Below are positions 47,442 through 61,100 of a stretch of 64,000 bases of DNA, piece by piece. This DNA comes from Marisa cornuarietis (lineage: Eukaryota > Mollusca > Gastropoda > Architaenioglossa > Ampullariidae): contig SMMW01000635.1 in NCBI GenBank assembly GCA_004794655.1, positions 124,001 through 188,000 of the forward strand. The letters are read 5' to 3'. Both the position numbers and the translations under genes were made by a program. Under the pieces are notes generated by a model, which was given only the letters and a program-made list of their open reading frames with translations, made no database searches and was not told the DNA's origin. Numbering within the stretch: the first letter of the stretch is position 1; each line of letters opens with the position of its first letter.

Positions 47442-50400
47442 TGTCACGGATCGACCCGCGACAGTAAAGAATGTCAGAAATGGAGTTAGCTCCCTTGTTT
47501 GTTTTGTGCAGCAGGGTTAGCGGCCCTTGGGGGTACGTTTGGTTTTTGGTTGAGAAAGCGTGACGTAAAATGAGGTATGACGTGGGGTGTCGTCTAGAAG
47601 GGGAGAAGAAGTTTCTAGAGAGAAAAAAGATGGTTTGAGTGGAATGTACCGGTGTGTATGTGTGAGTTTTGTGACCTGAAGCGCACGCGCCGGCGAGCTG
47701 AACGTGTTTGGGGGAAGACTGGACTCGCCATCCACAAAGAAATTTATAATGCCGCAAAGCGAAGCGTTGCAAAATGCATTTATGCGGCTAAAGCATCATA
47801 TCTTTAGGGCCAAATAATTAACTGCACCTCCTCCAAAAAGTTCTTTGCCATCTGCTCTCAAATGACTGGATCTAAGACAGCAACACCACTGCCTACTGCC
47901 TACTCTGCTTCACTGCTGCCGCAAGTAATTAGTGATTATTTCACCAGCAAGATGTCGGACATTAGATCATCTTTAGACTCTGTGTCGGCTCTTGACAGCA
48001 TCTCCTGTGATGTCCTTCCAGGATGCTCCATGACCAAGTTCCTACCAGTCTCTGAGACCGATGTGAAAGCGGTTATTCTAAAAGGTAAACCAACAACTTG
48101 CGAGTTAGATCCGATGCCCACAAGCCTTCTGCTCGAGTGCCTAGATACTCTACTTCCTGCCATCACAATATTGTAAATGTTAGCCTGTCGTCAGATGTTT
48201 TCCCATCTTTGTTCAAAAATGCGGTGGTGAGGCCACTTCTAAAGAAATCCACGCTTGATGTCAATGTCCTGAACAACTATCGTCCAGTTTCCAACTTGTC
48301 TTTTCTCTCTAAGATCATAGAGAAAATAGTTTTGACACAGCTCTGGGTATACTTACAAGAGCACCATCTTATCCCACAAGCTCAGTCGGCGTATAGACCT
48401 TTCCACAGCACCGAGACCACTCTTATTAAAGTAACAACAGACATATTATCTGCTCTTGACAGTGGTGATCTCTCTCCATTAACCCTACTGGACCTGTCTG
48501 CTGCATTTGACACTATAGACCACTCTCTGCTTCTTCACAGACTCCACACCCTCTACGGGATTTCTGGACCTGCGCTCTTATGGTTCAACTCCTATCTCAC
48601 TGATAGGACCCAGACTGTGTTAGTTGATGGTCAGATATCTCGCCCTGCTTCACTTTTCTGTGGTGTTCCCCAAGGCTCAGTACTTGGCCCAGTTCTGTTC
48701 ATCCTGTATACTAAGCCCCTTTCATCATGCATCCGGTCTCACCAGGTTTCTAATCAATCCTATGCTGATGACACGCAGCTTTACTGTTCCACTCCGCCGG
48801 CTGAGTCTCACTCTGCTATTAGCTCTATAGAAGCTTGTATCAGCGATGTCAAGGGCTGGATGGTAAAAAACAAGCTTAAACTAAATGATGATAAAACGGA
48901 AGCCCTCTTGTGCCATAGAAGAAGACATCAACCTTCACTCGTCAGTCTGCCCAATCACATCAACGTGGGCGACAGCAACATCACCTTCACGTCATCCGTT
49001 AGGAATCTGGGATTTATTGTCACTGATGACCTGACACTCGATAGACATGTAGCAGCTGTCTGTCGGTCTGCCTATTATGAGATTCGTAAGATCAGTGCTA
49101 TCCGTCACTTTCTCTCTACATGTGCTACCAACACTCTTGTCTGTGCGTTTGTTCTTTCTCGACTTGACTACTGCAACTCCTTGCTGGCAGGCTGCCCTGA
49201 CTACCTCATTCAGAGACTCCAGAGAGTACAGAACTCTGCTGCGCGTCTGGTGCTTAGAGCAAGGAAACGGGACCATGTCACTCCTCTCCTTCGTTTTCTA
49301 CACTGGCTACCCATCCGTTCTCGCATTCTGTACAAACTGTCTGTGCTGTGTTTTAATTTCTTTGCTGGCTCCTGTCCTGACTATTTCTCTGAACTTCTCA
49401 TCCCTTACTCTCCGTCCAGACAACTACGCTCTTCGTCTGACGACCGTATCCTAACTGTTCCGGTCACCAGAACAACAACATATGGTCACAGGACTTTTGG
49501 CTACTGTGCTGTAAAACAATGGAACTCTCTTCCTTTCCATATCCGCCACCTTCCTACAACGGAATCTTTCAAATCTGCACTGAAAACGCACCTCTTCCTT
49601 GAGCATTACTCCTAACACAGTCCACACAATGCTAGTCCTTCTTATCCTCCCCCTTCCCTCTTGCTACTTTACCCATCTTCCTCGCAGAATCACTATATTT
49701 CTCTGTTCCTGTTACTTGATGCCTTTTGTTTTCTGTTTCGTCAGTACTGTCGTTTTCTTTCGTCCCTTTTGTTCTGTATCTACTTAGTCCACGTCTCTTC
49801 CTCGTTTTAAGCGCTAAGAGCATGCTCTCTATGAGTGTGAATATGCGCTATAAAAATTTTCACTATTATTATTATTATTAAAAGAAAAGGATGTCGGCGC
49901 TTAGAGTTTATAAGCTAGTGTTTCAGATAATTGGAGTATTGCTGTGTGTTTGAAAAGATTCGCCAGTCGCTGTGTGCCTACTGGTGGATTCAGATAATTG
50001 GAGTATTGCTGTGTGTGTGAAAAGATTCGCCAGTTGCTGTGTGTCTGCCGGTGGCTTCTGTATTGGGAGTAATTGCTGTGCTTTGGGAGACTCGCAGTGG
50101 TGTGTATTTCTGTATAGTTTCTAGAAGTATAACAGGCAAGTGTACATCCGAGGGGGTGTGTGTGTGTTGTGATCAGACGTTGACAGTGTGATTTGGTCAT
50201 TTACGTTTTGAGAAACTGTTGATGAACATTGGAAGAAAATTAAACTAATATAGAGAAGAGACGGTTAGCGACGTTTGATTGGAAGGTTGAAAGACATCCA
50301 CGTTGTTGAAAGGATATTCCTGCTCGCTTGTTCACATATATTGACTGGAGATATTTAAAATATTGGAAGGGTTTATCTAATCGTTAATTAGCTGCGAGAT

Positions 50401-50587
50401 ATGTTGATGTAACTTTTATTTGAAATTCGTTGAGTGTGGGATAATATTTGGAAATTTTGAATTATAGAGATATAGGAACCCACGTGCAGGTCTTAGTACT
50501 TTGTTGTGTGAAAGAACACGTGGAGAACGCTGTGAGGTCAGTGTGTGTTGTATGTGACCCGTCCACACGTCCCGTGCGTTCTTGACA
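47442..50587 (+). mobile_element. Solo LTR inserted in L2 copy 1 (itself interrupted)
   Basis: It begins TGTCACGG and ends TTGACA, giving TGTCA...TGACA termini, flanked by the 5-bp repeat CACCA (47437-47441 and 50588-50592). These are the hallmarks of LTR retrotransposon integration. The LTR proper is about 1 kb (47442 to about 47735 plus about 49885-50587). The middle is L2 copy 2. Two 66-bp tandem units (TCAGATAATTGGAGTATTGC...) lie at about 49923-50050. No internal retroviral-type genes are present, so it is a solo LTR. Confidence 0.75.
47737..49884 (+). mobile_element. L2-like LINE copy 2 (RT domain nearly intact)
   Basis: 5'-truncated: it begins in the linker before the RT (KEIYNAAKRSVAKCIYAAK) and lacks the endonuclease. 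A 505-codon open frame (48098-49615) holds [65 protein letters not shown] (catalytic Asp pair intact), [26 protein letters not shown] and the C-terminal [15 protein letters not shown]. One base is missing near 48167 (LLPAIT to NIVNVSL), shifting the frame from the upstream part, which also has a TAG. The 3' UTR ends GCGCTATAAAAATTTTCACT and (ATT)n at 49862-49880. Youngest LINE in the window, but not autonomous. Confidence 0.92.
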
Positions 50588-50592
50588 CACCA

Positions 50593-50840
50593 GTTTTCAC
50601 AATGTTAGTCTTTTTTCAGACCCTTTCCCCTTTCCCGCTTATTGCTACTTTCCTGCTCGTCTTCCTTTTGCAGATCATGATACTCTTTATACATCATCGT
50701 ACTTTTGTTCATCCTTCCGTCGTTCAAATGTTGTTTATTTGTTCTTCTGTCCCTCGTATGTTGCCCATATCTCGTTTTTGTTCTTAAGCGCTAAGAGCAT
50801 GCTCCTTAGGAGTGTGAGTATTCGCTAGTATTATTATATC
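50593..50840 (+). mobile_element. 3' UTR of L2 copy 1, downstream of the LTR insertion
   Basis: CACAATGTTAGTCTTTTTTC ... AAGCGCTAAGAGCATGCTCC ... TTCGCTAGTATTATTAT aligns with the 3' UTR of copy 2 starting at the point where copy 1 broke off. Confidence 0.8.
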
Positions 50841-51122
50841 ACACTGCGTTGATTACGCACCCAAAAGAAAAAAATGAGACACCTTTCTGCGACTTATTTT
50901 ATTTCCTTATCATCAGCAACAAATACTTTCAAGGAGTGCCCTTGTAAACAATTTGCATTTTTCCATTTTGAAAACTTTATTCGCTACTTGTTTTTTCATA
51001 CTGATCATTTCTTTAGATCCAAAACAAGTCATGGACATTGTCCGTTTCAAACACAGTACAATATTCTCTCGTTAACAAGATCATCTGGCCAGCCGCCGCA
51101 TCCAAGATCTAGAAAACTTTAA

Positions 51123-51311
51123 CTAGGAAAACAGGTGTCCTTGGTCAAGACAGGTGTTGAAGACCTCCATGAGACGAGAGCCCAGACACGTCACGAGCCT
51201 CTCGGTTCTGAGTATTTCGCTGCAAGAGCGAATGGCTGAGCTCTTTTTACCAGGAGGGCAGTTTTGGAACAGGTCACTGGCCCTTTTACACTGACTCCTA
51301 AAAGGCAGAAG
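51123..51311 (-). pseudogene. C8-like exon of a further paralogue (short, open)
   Basis: Minus-strand open reading of 63 codons: LLPFRSQCKRASDLFQNCPP, SAIRSCSEILRTERLVTCLG, SRLMEVFNTCLDQGHLFS-stop. It aligns with gene B exon 6 (LLPYAGECSNSLELFQNCPRK ... RCLG ... VFNQCLSQ) but ends after the CL motif and so lacks the last cysteines. The expected acceptor GAG is GAA here, though CTGCCTTTTAG just inside could serve. No intact upstream exons were found. Probably a relic. Confidence 0.6.
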
Positions 51312-51467
51312 TTCGTTAGTACCATATATATTTTGAAGTCAAATACAATTCATTAATTAAATCATAAAGAGGATCATCAACAAACTAACTGTAGCGAGAA
51401 AAACACAGTTACGCCAACAGTCTGGTATACATGCAGACACTTTATTTATAAAAGGCTAAACAAAAAC

Positions 51468-51469
<2 letters not shown>

Positions 51470-51509
<40 letters not shown>
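51470..51509. repeat. (CA)n microsatellite
   Basis: About 20 CA units. Confidence 0.95.
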
Positions 51510-51513
<4 letters not shown>

Positions 51514-51989
51514 TATATACCACTATGCAAAAAAATCAAATATTGCAACGAGAAGTCTGATGCTATAAAACAGCATTTTTTGTCGAAAAATATACTGGAA
51601 ACTTTTCAGTGCATTTTATATACAAGGGCCACAAAATTCAAGGAAACCAGAGTGATTTCCAGAGAGAAAATTTAAAGGCTTCAGAACGCAGAAAGAATAC
51701 GAGTGTTACTTATATAGCATAGGTACTGACTGACACCGCAATGAATAATTGACATCCTGCTACACAAGATTAATAAGAACTTGCAGCTATTCGTTCTCCC
51801 GGTCTCTTTCTCTCTCCATGTCTCTGTGCATCCATGTATGTGTTGTGTATCCGGGGGACAGGTTATTTGTTTACCTATGTTAATTTGTGCTGTTTGAATT
51901 TGTATATTGGGTCGAAACACCTTCTAAATTGTTATTGCCATAAGAACCAAGAAAAAGGTCAATTGTAAGCAAAATACTGCACAATAACT

Positions 51990-52083
51990 TATAGAAATAA
52001 TAAATTCTAGTGTCTATGTAACAAGCGCTGATGGTAATAAAATTCAGTGTGAGTTTGTAAGCTCAATCGAGCACCCCTCGCAG

Positions 52084-52157
<74 letters not shown>

Positions 52158-53145
52158 TGTTTATAATAGAAAACTTAGAACATCATTGAACATTGTGTTA
52201 CCTAAAGAGTTTTTCCGGGACAAAGAAAAACTTTAAAACTGTTTTGTACTATGACCGAGTATTAAAGATGGAGAGAAGACAGTGTATGTTAGTTATGAAG
52301 GCAGAGGAAGAACCACACATGAAGCCATTAAAGATGCCTATAGATCCAACTTGTTATCATCTTGAACAGACAGCTAGTGGCGTGTCTGGACGAAAAGGAA
52401 TTTTATTATACCTCCATGATTTTTTAGTTTGTGAAACCATTATCTTCCTGAGCTTGACTGATTCTCTTTTTGAACTGATGGGCTTAGACTTTCTTTCCCA
52501 ATAAAAGGCTTGACATCGATATTCAGTTTATGGGTTTCTTTATGTTGAATTTACTGCCTCTGTCCCAGAAATCGTACCTTAACTTATTCTGCAGCCAACT
52601 AAGGATTAAAAAACCTTTTTTAAAAAATTTTTTCTTTAAACTTGTGTGTTGCTGGACTTTTCTCCTCTCTGTCCCCAAATACCACGTGCCTGTCTTTTGC
52701 TCTTTTTAATTAGCTTGTCCCTTCTTACATTTCTTTTTGTGCTTCACTACTAAACTGCGCTTACAGCTTTCAATGCGATTAGCAAAAATTCTTCATCCTC
52801 TTCTTTGTCTTCAGAATGTAGAAATGAAGATATCCGTATACATTGATTAAAACGAGCTCTATATCATAAATCCCAGTGTCTATGTGACAAGCACTGAGGT
52901 AATCAACTTCAGTGCCACAGTTTGTAAGCGGCACGGCTTTAGGTTTCTTTAGAGACTGAGTAATGTGTGGGATAGGTGTCAGTCGGTCTGTAAAGGACAT
53001 GAAATCGTTGCTCCATCGAACACCACTCGCCGAAACGCACGCACACACACACACACACAAACGCGCGCGCGCACGCTCATTCACAGATGTTAACAATAAA
53101 AAAACTTAGAATATCATTGGACATCGTGTTACCTGTCTACCTTCG
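51990..53145 (-). repeat. Local repeat pair around possible VWD2 exon relics
   Basis: 51990-52205 and 52850-53145 are copies of one sequence (GTGTCTATGTRACAAGCRCT ... (CA)n ... ACTTAGAAYATCATTGRACA ... GTGTTACCT). The first copy has about 90 bp deleted. On the minus strand the fuller copy reads SASGVRWSNDFMSF, KAVPLTNCGTEVDYLSA after a (GT)n tract. This resembles gene A exon 3, also preceded by (GT)n (VTLSAPLCGLTLVY). It may be VWD2 exon remains belonging with the 51.2-kb C8 exon. Confidence 0.4.
52086..52155. repeat. (CA)n microsatellite
   Basis: About 35 CA units inside the first local repeat copy. Confidence 0.95.
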
Positions 53146-53247
53146 AAAATTTGCACTTTTCTTTTGCAGCTGTCAATGCCATGCATACAACTTTTTTTCA
53201 CGTGTTGTTTTGTGCGCACGCGACGACATAGGCGCATGGGACTTATG

Positions 53248-53495
53248 GTAAAAGTAAGGTAAATGTCATCCCATAACCTTTTCGGATCGTTGGGGAGTGA
53301 GGTGTTAGAGACCCCACTTTTCTTGGAGCCAGCTTTTACATGAGGGGCCAATCTCCTCTTCCCCAACCCTCTAAGGAGTCAGGTACCCATTCCCGTCAGC
53401 TGGGTCGACTGGGGGAAGTATGCTACGCTTATCGGGAATTGAACCAGCACGCTCTCGGTTCGGACGCCAGCGCTCCAACCACTCGGCCATCCCCA
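53248..53495 (-). mobile_element. tRNA-derived SINE, full length, with 12-bp target duplication
   Basis: Minus strand begins GGGGATGGCCGAGTGGTTGG (A-box TGGCCGAGTGG), then GTGCTGGTTCAATTCCC (B-box GGTTCAATTCC), resembling a Leu/Ser-type tRNA. The body is CCCAGTCGACCCAGCTGACG...GGTACCTGACTCC and the tail TTACCTTACTTTTAC. It is flanked by ATGGGACTTATG at 53236-53247 and 53496-53507. Confidence 0.9.
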
Positions 53496-54619
53496 ATGGG
53501 ACTTATGCATCATCGCCAGTTAACAATAATTTCCACTTTTCTTCGTAACAAAGACCAACAACACGGACCATGGTTGTCAGAACTGTACATGCATACGTTC
53601 ACTCGTAAAGGCTTCAGCCAATGAGAGAGCTGGGATCATAATTAGGTGAATAGGTGTACAAATGTGACGTCATGAGTTTGTCCTCTCTGTTCATGGTGAT
53701 GTTTGTAGGGATGCATCGCAAGAACGGAGGGGAGCATTTAGCCAGATTTCAGGAAATATAGTGTCTTGTCCCTGTATTTTGAGATTTATCTAGTCGTTTG
53801 AAGAACAATGACATCATACTAGATTTTTAATCCTTGCACCTATTGTAAAGTTACTGCTATCTTTCCAGCCAGAACAACTTAAACATGTTTCTCAGATCAC
53901 ACAGTGTTTATTGTGATAAAAATGAAAAGAAAAATTGTTGAATTGACACCATACAGTCTATCATTAAAAATCCAGGGAGGGGACGGATGGAGAGAAAAAG
54001 GCATGAGTCTATCAGAGAAAAAAACTTCATTTCGTGTATGTTTGCTTTCTTGAATTTAACACAATTCTCAGCATTAAATTTAAATGCTAATGCAACACTC
54101 CTATCCCTACTCCTCAACGCTTCACCCCAAAACAGATACAAAAGACTCCAAACAACCCATGATTTATACAAGATATCCATTAATATCACATGTTGGCTCA
54201 TATCACATATCATTTTTAATCTGCTATAGAAACAGACAATTTAAATAAGCTGTAAAACGTGTACATGGAATGCATGTAACAAGAATAAAAAGATTTATAA
54301 TTACAATGTACAAATATACTTACCCATCTTTCTGTAGTGTATGTGTGTGTGTGTGTGTTGCTTGTGAACCACACTATAAAGACAATAATGCTAGGTGTGT
54401 AATATAGCTATGATACTTTAAGCTTCTGTTTGAGCATCTAATCGTTGAAGCTTCCATTCAGCATCTTGTGAGCTTCACAGTCAACATTACTGTATGTTAC
54501 ACCTGTAAAAGTAACCCGTCTTCCATTTCTCTTTTGAATATACCATTTCTAAACATATTATTACATACTATACAAAACAAAGAAAATTCTAGAATGTTGA
54601 AAAAGTTTAAAGGTAGTCT

Positions 54620-54850
54620 TATGAAATTTCAGTCTTTGCAAAGCGATGTGTTAGAGACCGTACTTTTCTTGGGGTTAGTTTTTCTCGGTGTGAAGATGTG
54701 GTCATCTCTTTTCCATCACTGCCTTACTTTCTCCAACCGATTTTATGGAGGAAGTGTGTTGCTCCACACAAGTAGAGAACCAGTTAGCCCAAGTGTCTCC
54801 TGCCTCATATGTTGGTGCTTGAACCATTTGGCTATCCATTTCCTCCAGTA
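54620..54850 (-). mobile_element. Older copy of the same tRNA-derived SINE
   Basis: GTGTTAGAGACCGTACTTTT..CTTGGGGTTAG matches the 3' body of the 53.3-kb SINE, and CCATTTGGCTATCCATTTCC matches its tRNA head (CCACTCGGCCATCCCC). Strongly diverged. Confidence 0.6.
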
Positions 54851-55198
54851 ATTGAATGTAGCTTAAATTTTGATTAATGAGTGGAAAAGATAATAAAAGG
54901 TTTGTATTTGTGCTACATATATGCCATAAAAACATATAATCATGCAAAGGCAGAAAACTGTCAGCTGTGTTTGATACATGGCTCACCATTGTTATATAAG
55001 GAATTTGTACAGTTTTGAGTAACATATGTGTGATGAAATTAAAAAAAGGCTATTTGTGTCTATCTCTTCTCCACTCAAAATAATCTACATAAGACAGAGG
55101 CTAAAATTAAACCAATAGGCATGGACAAATATCAAAAATATTGTTTAAATGTGCTATCTGGGCTATGTAGTAGCTTGTCGATGTAGTTGCTTTTGATG

Positions 55199-58100
55199 CT
55201 ACTCAGCAGATGTGTCACCCACCAGACCGGAGGCTGTAGAAAACAGGTTGATCGGATTTATGCCATTTGTGAAAAGTGTGGTTTCCAAACCCAATGCTTG
55301 CAGAAGATGCACCTGCACACAGAGAGAGAGAGAGGTAAGAAAAAAGCCTTCAGCTTGCAAAATGCCATGCTTATTAATTTTCAGTTGTCATCTTCATCCC
55401 AAAGGCAGAAAGGCACTATTGTAGTCTAGGGTCAAACACTCCTTCACAGAAAGAAATGAACCTCTCTAATGTCTCCACCCACCTAATCGGCACACTTGTA
55501 ACCATTAAAAAGCATTGTGTAAGGGACTTGCTATCTAGTCTTTGAACATCACTTTTTAAAGGTCTTGAGATGACAATGTATTCAAGAGTGCCAAAAACTG
55601 TTTGGCTTATAACAATTTTTACATATGATCAGTTGGACCCAAATATTATAGACAGAAGCAGAGGACAATGAGTTGTATAGCTGTAGTGATTGTAGTTAGA
55701 AAGGACAGCAAGATATTATCACTAGATATTTATAGACTCAAAATTACATCTGAGATGGGATTATACTGGAAGATAAGTAGAAGGTGTACAGATGATAATG
55801 GTGCAGGGAGAAGATTTCAAACACACCTTGCATTGCTGGCCAGCTGTTGCCATTGAGGTGATAGTCTCTGTTCCAAGGTAGTGCACCATCTTAGCAAACT
55901 TTTCCACCTGTAGGCAATATATATAAAACAATACAGCCTGCAATAAAACGCAGTCGTTCTTGTACAGAATAGTACTCCAAAATCAAAAGATGACAAAAGT
56001 GCACCTGAAGAACAAACCACAAGAAGTTTTTTTTTTTTTTCTCAACTCACGATTTTGAATTCTAAATGGTCAGGTTGACAAAAGTGGAATAGACAGTTGT
56101 GATGACTGTTTAAGATCAAGGCCAGCACAAGAAAAACAATGATCACCTCAATGTCGGCAGATATTTTTTCCTTGCTTATCTCTAACCTCATCAGTTTTTG
56201 CTTGTAGTCAATCTCTTGTGTCCGCATCTGTGCAAGAATTAAAATAGCTAACAGTAAGGGAGCAAAAAATAAAAACAACACATAAAACATGCAAAATGTC
56301 AACATAATATGTAACACTATTTCTCCTTTTACACTGCAAACATAAAATAGATGGAACCAAAAAGATTTAAGTAAATGAAAGAAAGATAATCTATGGAGAC
56401 AGTAAAATTTCATTGTAGAGTGAAAAGGGAGAGGGGACAGAGAGAGAGAAAGATCCCTGTAATCTTCAAAGAACACAGAAGAAAACGCCGTTTACATCAT
56501 TATATTTCCTTACTTTTACGGTCCCTTTTCCTAGTTATGATACTTGATGACAATTTGTACCAGAAAAAATGTTTACAATTGTGGTCCCAGTAGACTATAT
56601 TTTGTAGTGATTAGCGCACATCTATTGCCTGAAGTACACTTCATAAACAATATTAAAAAAAATAAAACAAAGAAGACTGTAGTTGAAAGAAAGACCTGTA
56701 TTCTTACCAGAGATTCAATTTCCAGCTTGGCATAATGCTCTATTTCTGCTGCCCTTGCTCTGAGCTTCACAGCTGAAAACAAGCGATACTTCTAAATTGA
56801 TTTAGAAAAAAAAATGACAGGCATAAAATGTAAGCATCAAAGTTGAAACAGATTTTAAGACACAGAGACGTACCCACCTTTCAGTCTGCTTCTCTTCAGG
56901 ATGTTTTACAAGCTGTTTTTAAGTGTTAACAGTGACATATAAAACCAGGCATAATAACAAAAATACTAACACCTGTGTCACTGAGTGCAAGGATATAAGA
57001 GCTTGCTCTGTCCTTTACAGTTATTCATACAAAAACCAGGCATAATAAAATAACAGAAGATACTAACACGTGTGTCACTGGGTGTAATGATATTAAAGCT
57101 TGCTCTCTCTTGTACAGTTTTTTTGTTTCTTTGGCATTCCACTCATGCAAAGAATCTCACCCATTAACTTGCTCAGTGTTCACCTAGTCAGTAATTTATT
57201 GATATTAACTTGGTTAATATTGATATTTATTAATATGCTTTTCTTATAGTGTCTACAGTGTAAAAATGTCTTACTAAATAAAAAGAAACACAAAGTATGT
57301 AGTCCATATTAAAGCAAATAAAAAAATGATAATTTGGAGAAAGCCTTCATCTCTGATCAGACTGTCTTCATGACTGTCAAAAAGTCTAACATAAAACAGC
57401 AGTTTTTATTTTTTGGTATTTAAAGTTAAAATCTCATTTTAGTATAATGCACTTACTTTCAATTTCACTCTGGCACTCTATGATGGTTTTCTCTGCCTGT
57501 GCTTGAGCCTCTGCTTTGGCCTGACCTGTAGACTCTACAGCTGCAGCCAGAGAACGGAATTCATACAGTTTGGCACGCTCTTTCTCTGCTTCTACTTCAT
57601 TTGCCAGCCTTTGCTGTTCCAGCTGACCTTGTGCTATCTGTTCCCTGCGGTTGGCTTCATGCTCTGCTGCTGCTTCTACAGACCTGTGAACATACACACG
57701 TGCACACACACATGCACATGCACACACACAGACACACACAAACCTAAAATTTAACATTCACAAATATATCTCAGTATACATACAACACATTTGACAAAAT
57801 CTATTTCGTTAAACAGTTTCATGGCTTAAATTCTGTAGTTAAGTCCTCAAGGTTGATCTATAGTTTATACTTCTCAAGAGAATCATTGCGTAGAACATAC
57901 CACTCACCTGGTGGAAATCTCAATAGCCATTTGTACAGACTTGCTGAGGCTGTCACGCATCTTTGTGTCCACAGGCTCAATATTCTGAATATCAATACTG
58001 GAAATTACCTGCAAGCAGTAAAAAAAAACCAGTTGGAATCATTTGACAGCCATATACCACACTGAAATAACAAAAACAGCTAGGTGTACTTAAAATGACA

Positions 58101-61100
58101 TGGAGATCAGCTGGCGATCATAAAAGCAGGAGATTCCCACAATATTTTTAGAAAAAAATTTGCTTCCCTTTGACCTGTGAATGAGCTCTTTTATTCCTTG
58201 AATTTCTCAGGATAAAAATTAGTGCATATCACAAGAATAAGATCTCCACAAAAGAGTAATATCAACTGTATAATTAAATACAGTCCTTTGTCTTAGGTTT
58301 TAATTTCACAATGCCCTCAATTATGTAATATAATGTTTGAAAAATAAAAAAAAAATGATTGTGTATTTTTTTTAAATTTCTGTATTTTTGACATCACAAG
58401 TAGATGACTCATTGATCATTTCATGACAGTATCACTAAACCCTAGAAAAAAATCTTATTTTAAATAAATTATATCGGCATAAATGTATAACGTACACTTC
58501 TACATACACATTTGAGTTTACATAAATACTTACCAGATTATTTACACGAAATTTAAGATACGTGTTCAGCTGTCCATTGTCATCCTTTCCAAAAACAGCT
58601 GTCTGTATGATAGTAGATGAGTGACGATGAAAATCGTCAAATGGCGTCAGAGCTACAGCCCCTCGTATGCGGCTCCCTGTAATTGTAGCAGCAGTAGCAG
58701 TTGATGGTAATAATGAGGAATGTTCATATTTTATAAATATTCTTCATATACAATTGTATAATTAAAAAAAAAGACACTAGCCAATACTGTTCTTACTAAT
58801 TTATGTTACTAATTAACAAAAAAAAACCAAAACCAAAACAAAAACCAGTGATATGTATTTTAAATAATGTAGAGGATGTCATAAATGAAGTATAAAGCTA
58901 CTCATGACCTATTTGTCTGCAGACAAAGCCAATGAAATCAGGAACGGAAAATATTTTCTTTGCACTTTCTGGATCATTCTTGTCAACCTGAAAGAAGTAT
59001 GATAAAGATAGGTAAAATACTAGAAGATTCAAACTTCATCTAACAGCTTATACTGATAGTAATGATAGCAGCACATAAGGACATAATTTAACTAAGAGTA
59101 TTTCATTCTTTAAAGCTTGATGGAAATGTGAACTTTCTGTTTAAATCTATTTTCAAAAGAATTGTCAACAAAGGCCACTAGACATTTAAATCACCTACAG
59201 TGGTGTAAATACTAAAGCAGACAGCAGCAGTGCAACTGCTTATATCAAAGATAAAACTTTCTCACACTTCTATAATGTAAACAGGTTTTCTGTCTGCACA
59301 TGGCACATACACTGCATTGTATAGTGCATGAGAGTTAGCCATTACACAAAACACAAGCAAGACATTGCAGAAAGGCTTACTGAATTATATGGGAAGGAGT
59401 CTTCAAAGTTTCAAACTGTGTTATAAAATATATAACCATGAAAAGTTAAAGAGAAATATGAACAGGGTTTATTAAGAACTTATACTTTGAATCTTCTAGA
59501 ATATAGTGCAAAACAATACATTTTCAATTTGAAAATTAGCTACCTCAAAATGGTTATTGAAAGCCACTTGCACATGCAGTCTAGCATGGTCTGATGTTTC
59601 AACCTACAAAGTGCAAAAGTTATAGAATGTTAATGAAGTATAATGTGCAAAAAAGTCCATTTATGCAAAATGCACTGCCTTTAATACACCGTAATAATTA
59701 GAATTAAAAGCTTAAAAACACAAGGTATGTTAAAACCTCATTTGCTTTGTGCATGATCATAGGTATTTGTATGTGCATATACATGCACCTACCCTTGTTT
59801 TTGAATACACATGTTCTTGTACACGTGTCTATACTTCTGCACATTTATCCAAATATTTTCAATGGTGGTGTTCAAGTGATATGTGTGTAAGTCTGGGTGT
59901 CTGGGTGTGCACACAGGCATGCATATTAACTATCATGTGCAAATTATATTAGCACATAATTTTTTTTCTCACCTCCAGAATATCTGTGATAAAGTCAGGA
60001 CCCAGCATCAAACATAGCGACTTCAGAGAGTTCTCAACTTTTGGTTTCCCACCTTAAATAAAATAATATATCTTCATTTACACGAGAACATTCACTATGG
60101 GTAAAACCAGCCTCCCCCCCAAAAAAAACAAAACAAAACAAAAACAAAACACAAAAGCAAAACTAGCTATTACTCTTGTGAATGGTAAAAACTATTGCAA
60201 TTTAAAGGAAATTGCTGGATGGTCAATGTCGAAAAATCATGCAATCAATATTGCTTTCATACGTCAAAAGATGTTTTTGAATAAGGTAAGCTTTTCTTCG
60301 TTTTACTATCTAGTAGATTAAAGATAATAATTACCACTTAAACTAAGCACATGAAAGCTTTCTTCTGGTTCTAGCACCACCAAGTCTGGTCCGAAAACAA
60401 CACGAGCTGTCTTCTGCTGGAAGTTGTTTACCTGCATTAAGCATCATATGAAGAATAGGGAATAAAATGTTACTGCTAATAAATATCTAAAAACCAGCAA
60501 TCTTTGTGAAAGTGAAAGATATAGCATGAAATAAAAAATGAATTTTTATGCAAAATGCAAAGACACTACAATATTGTTAGGAGTTAATAGTGCTTTTGGT
60601 TAAAGTATGAGCAAGTGACTGTTTTTTTTTTACATTAATTCAGCATCACTTTTAAAAGCTGTACAACTAGATGATAAAAACTGCCTTAAAGAATACAGTT
60701 GTTACTCACAGGCAAAAAAAACTTATATATAATGTGATTTACCTGGACTGCTGTGTTTCCAGGACATCGATATGCGACAACCCTTGTTTTGTCTCTACCC
60801 TGCAAGGTCAGAAAATCCATATAGCAAAGAAAAGTCAGATTCAATAGCTTATTTACTAGTGTTATTTCTCTAGCCTTTACTCAAATTTCAGGTTTTTCTT
60901 GAGGCTGCACTATGTAACTGTGCCACTTTGTCTTTTTCTAAAGGCAGGTCTGCATAATTGTAATAATAAGGAAACAAACCTTTAAGATATCAGGATCAAT
61001 AGACTGTTCAAAGTAGGCAACTTTCCGAATGTCAGCAGATCCTTCACCTCCTCCTTGTCTGCACGGAAAGATAAAAGCAAGTCTACCATTACCCTAACAT

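Noticed and set aside
52193..52504. 103-codon plus-strand ORF
   Set aside because: No recognised family and no splice or promoter context. It begins inside the local repeat, so it is not supported as a gene.
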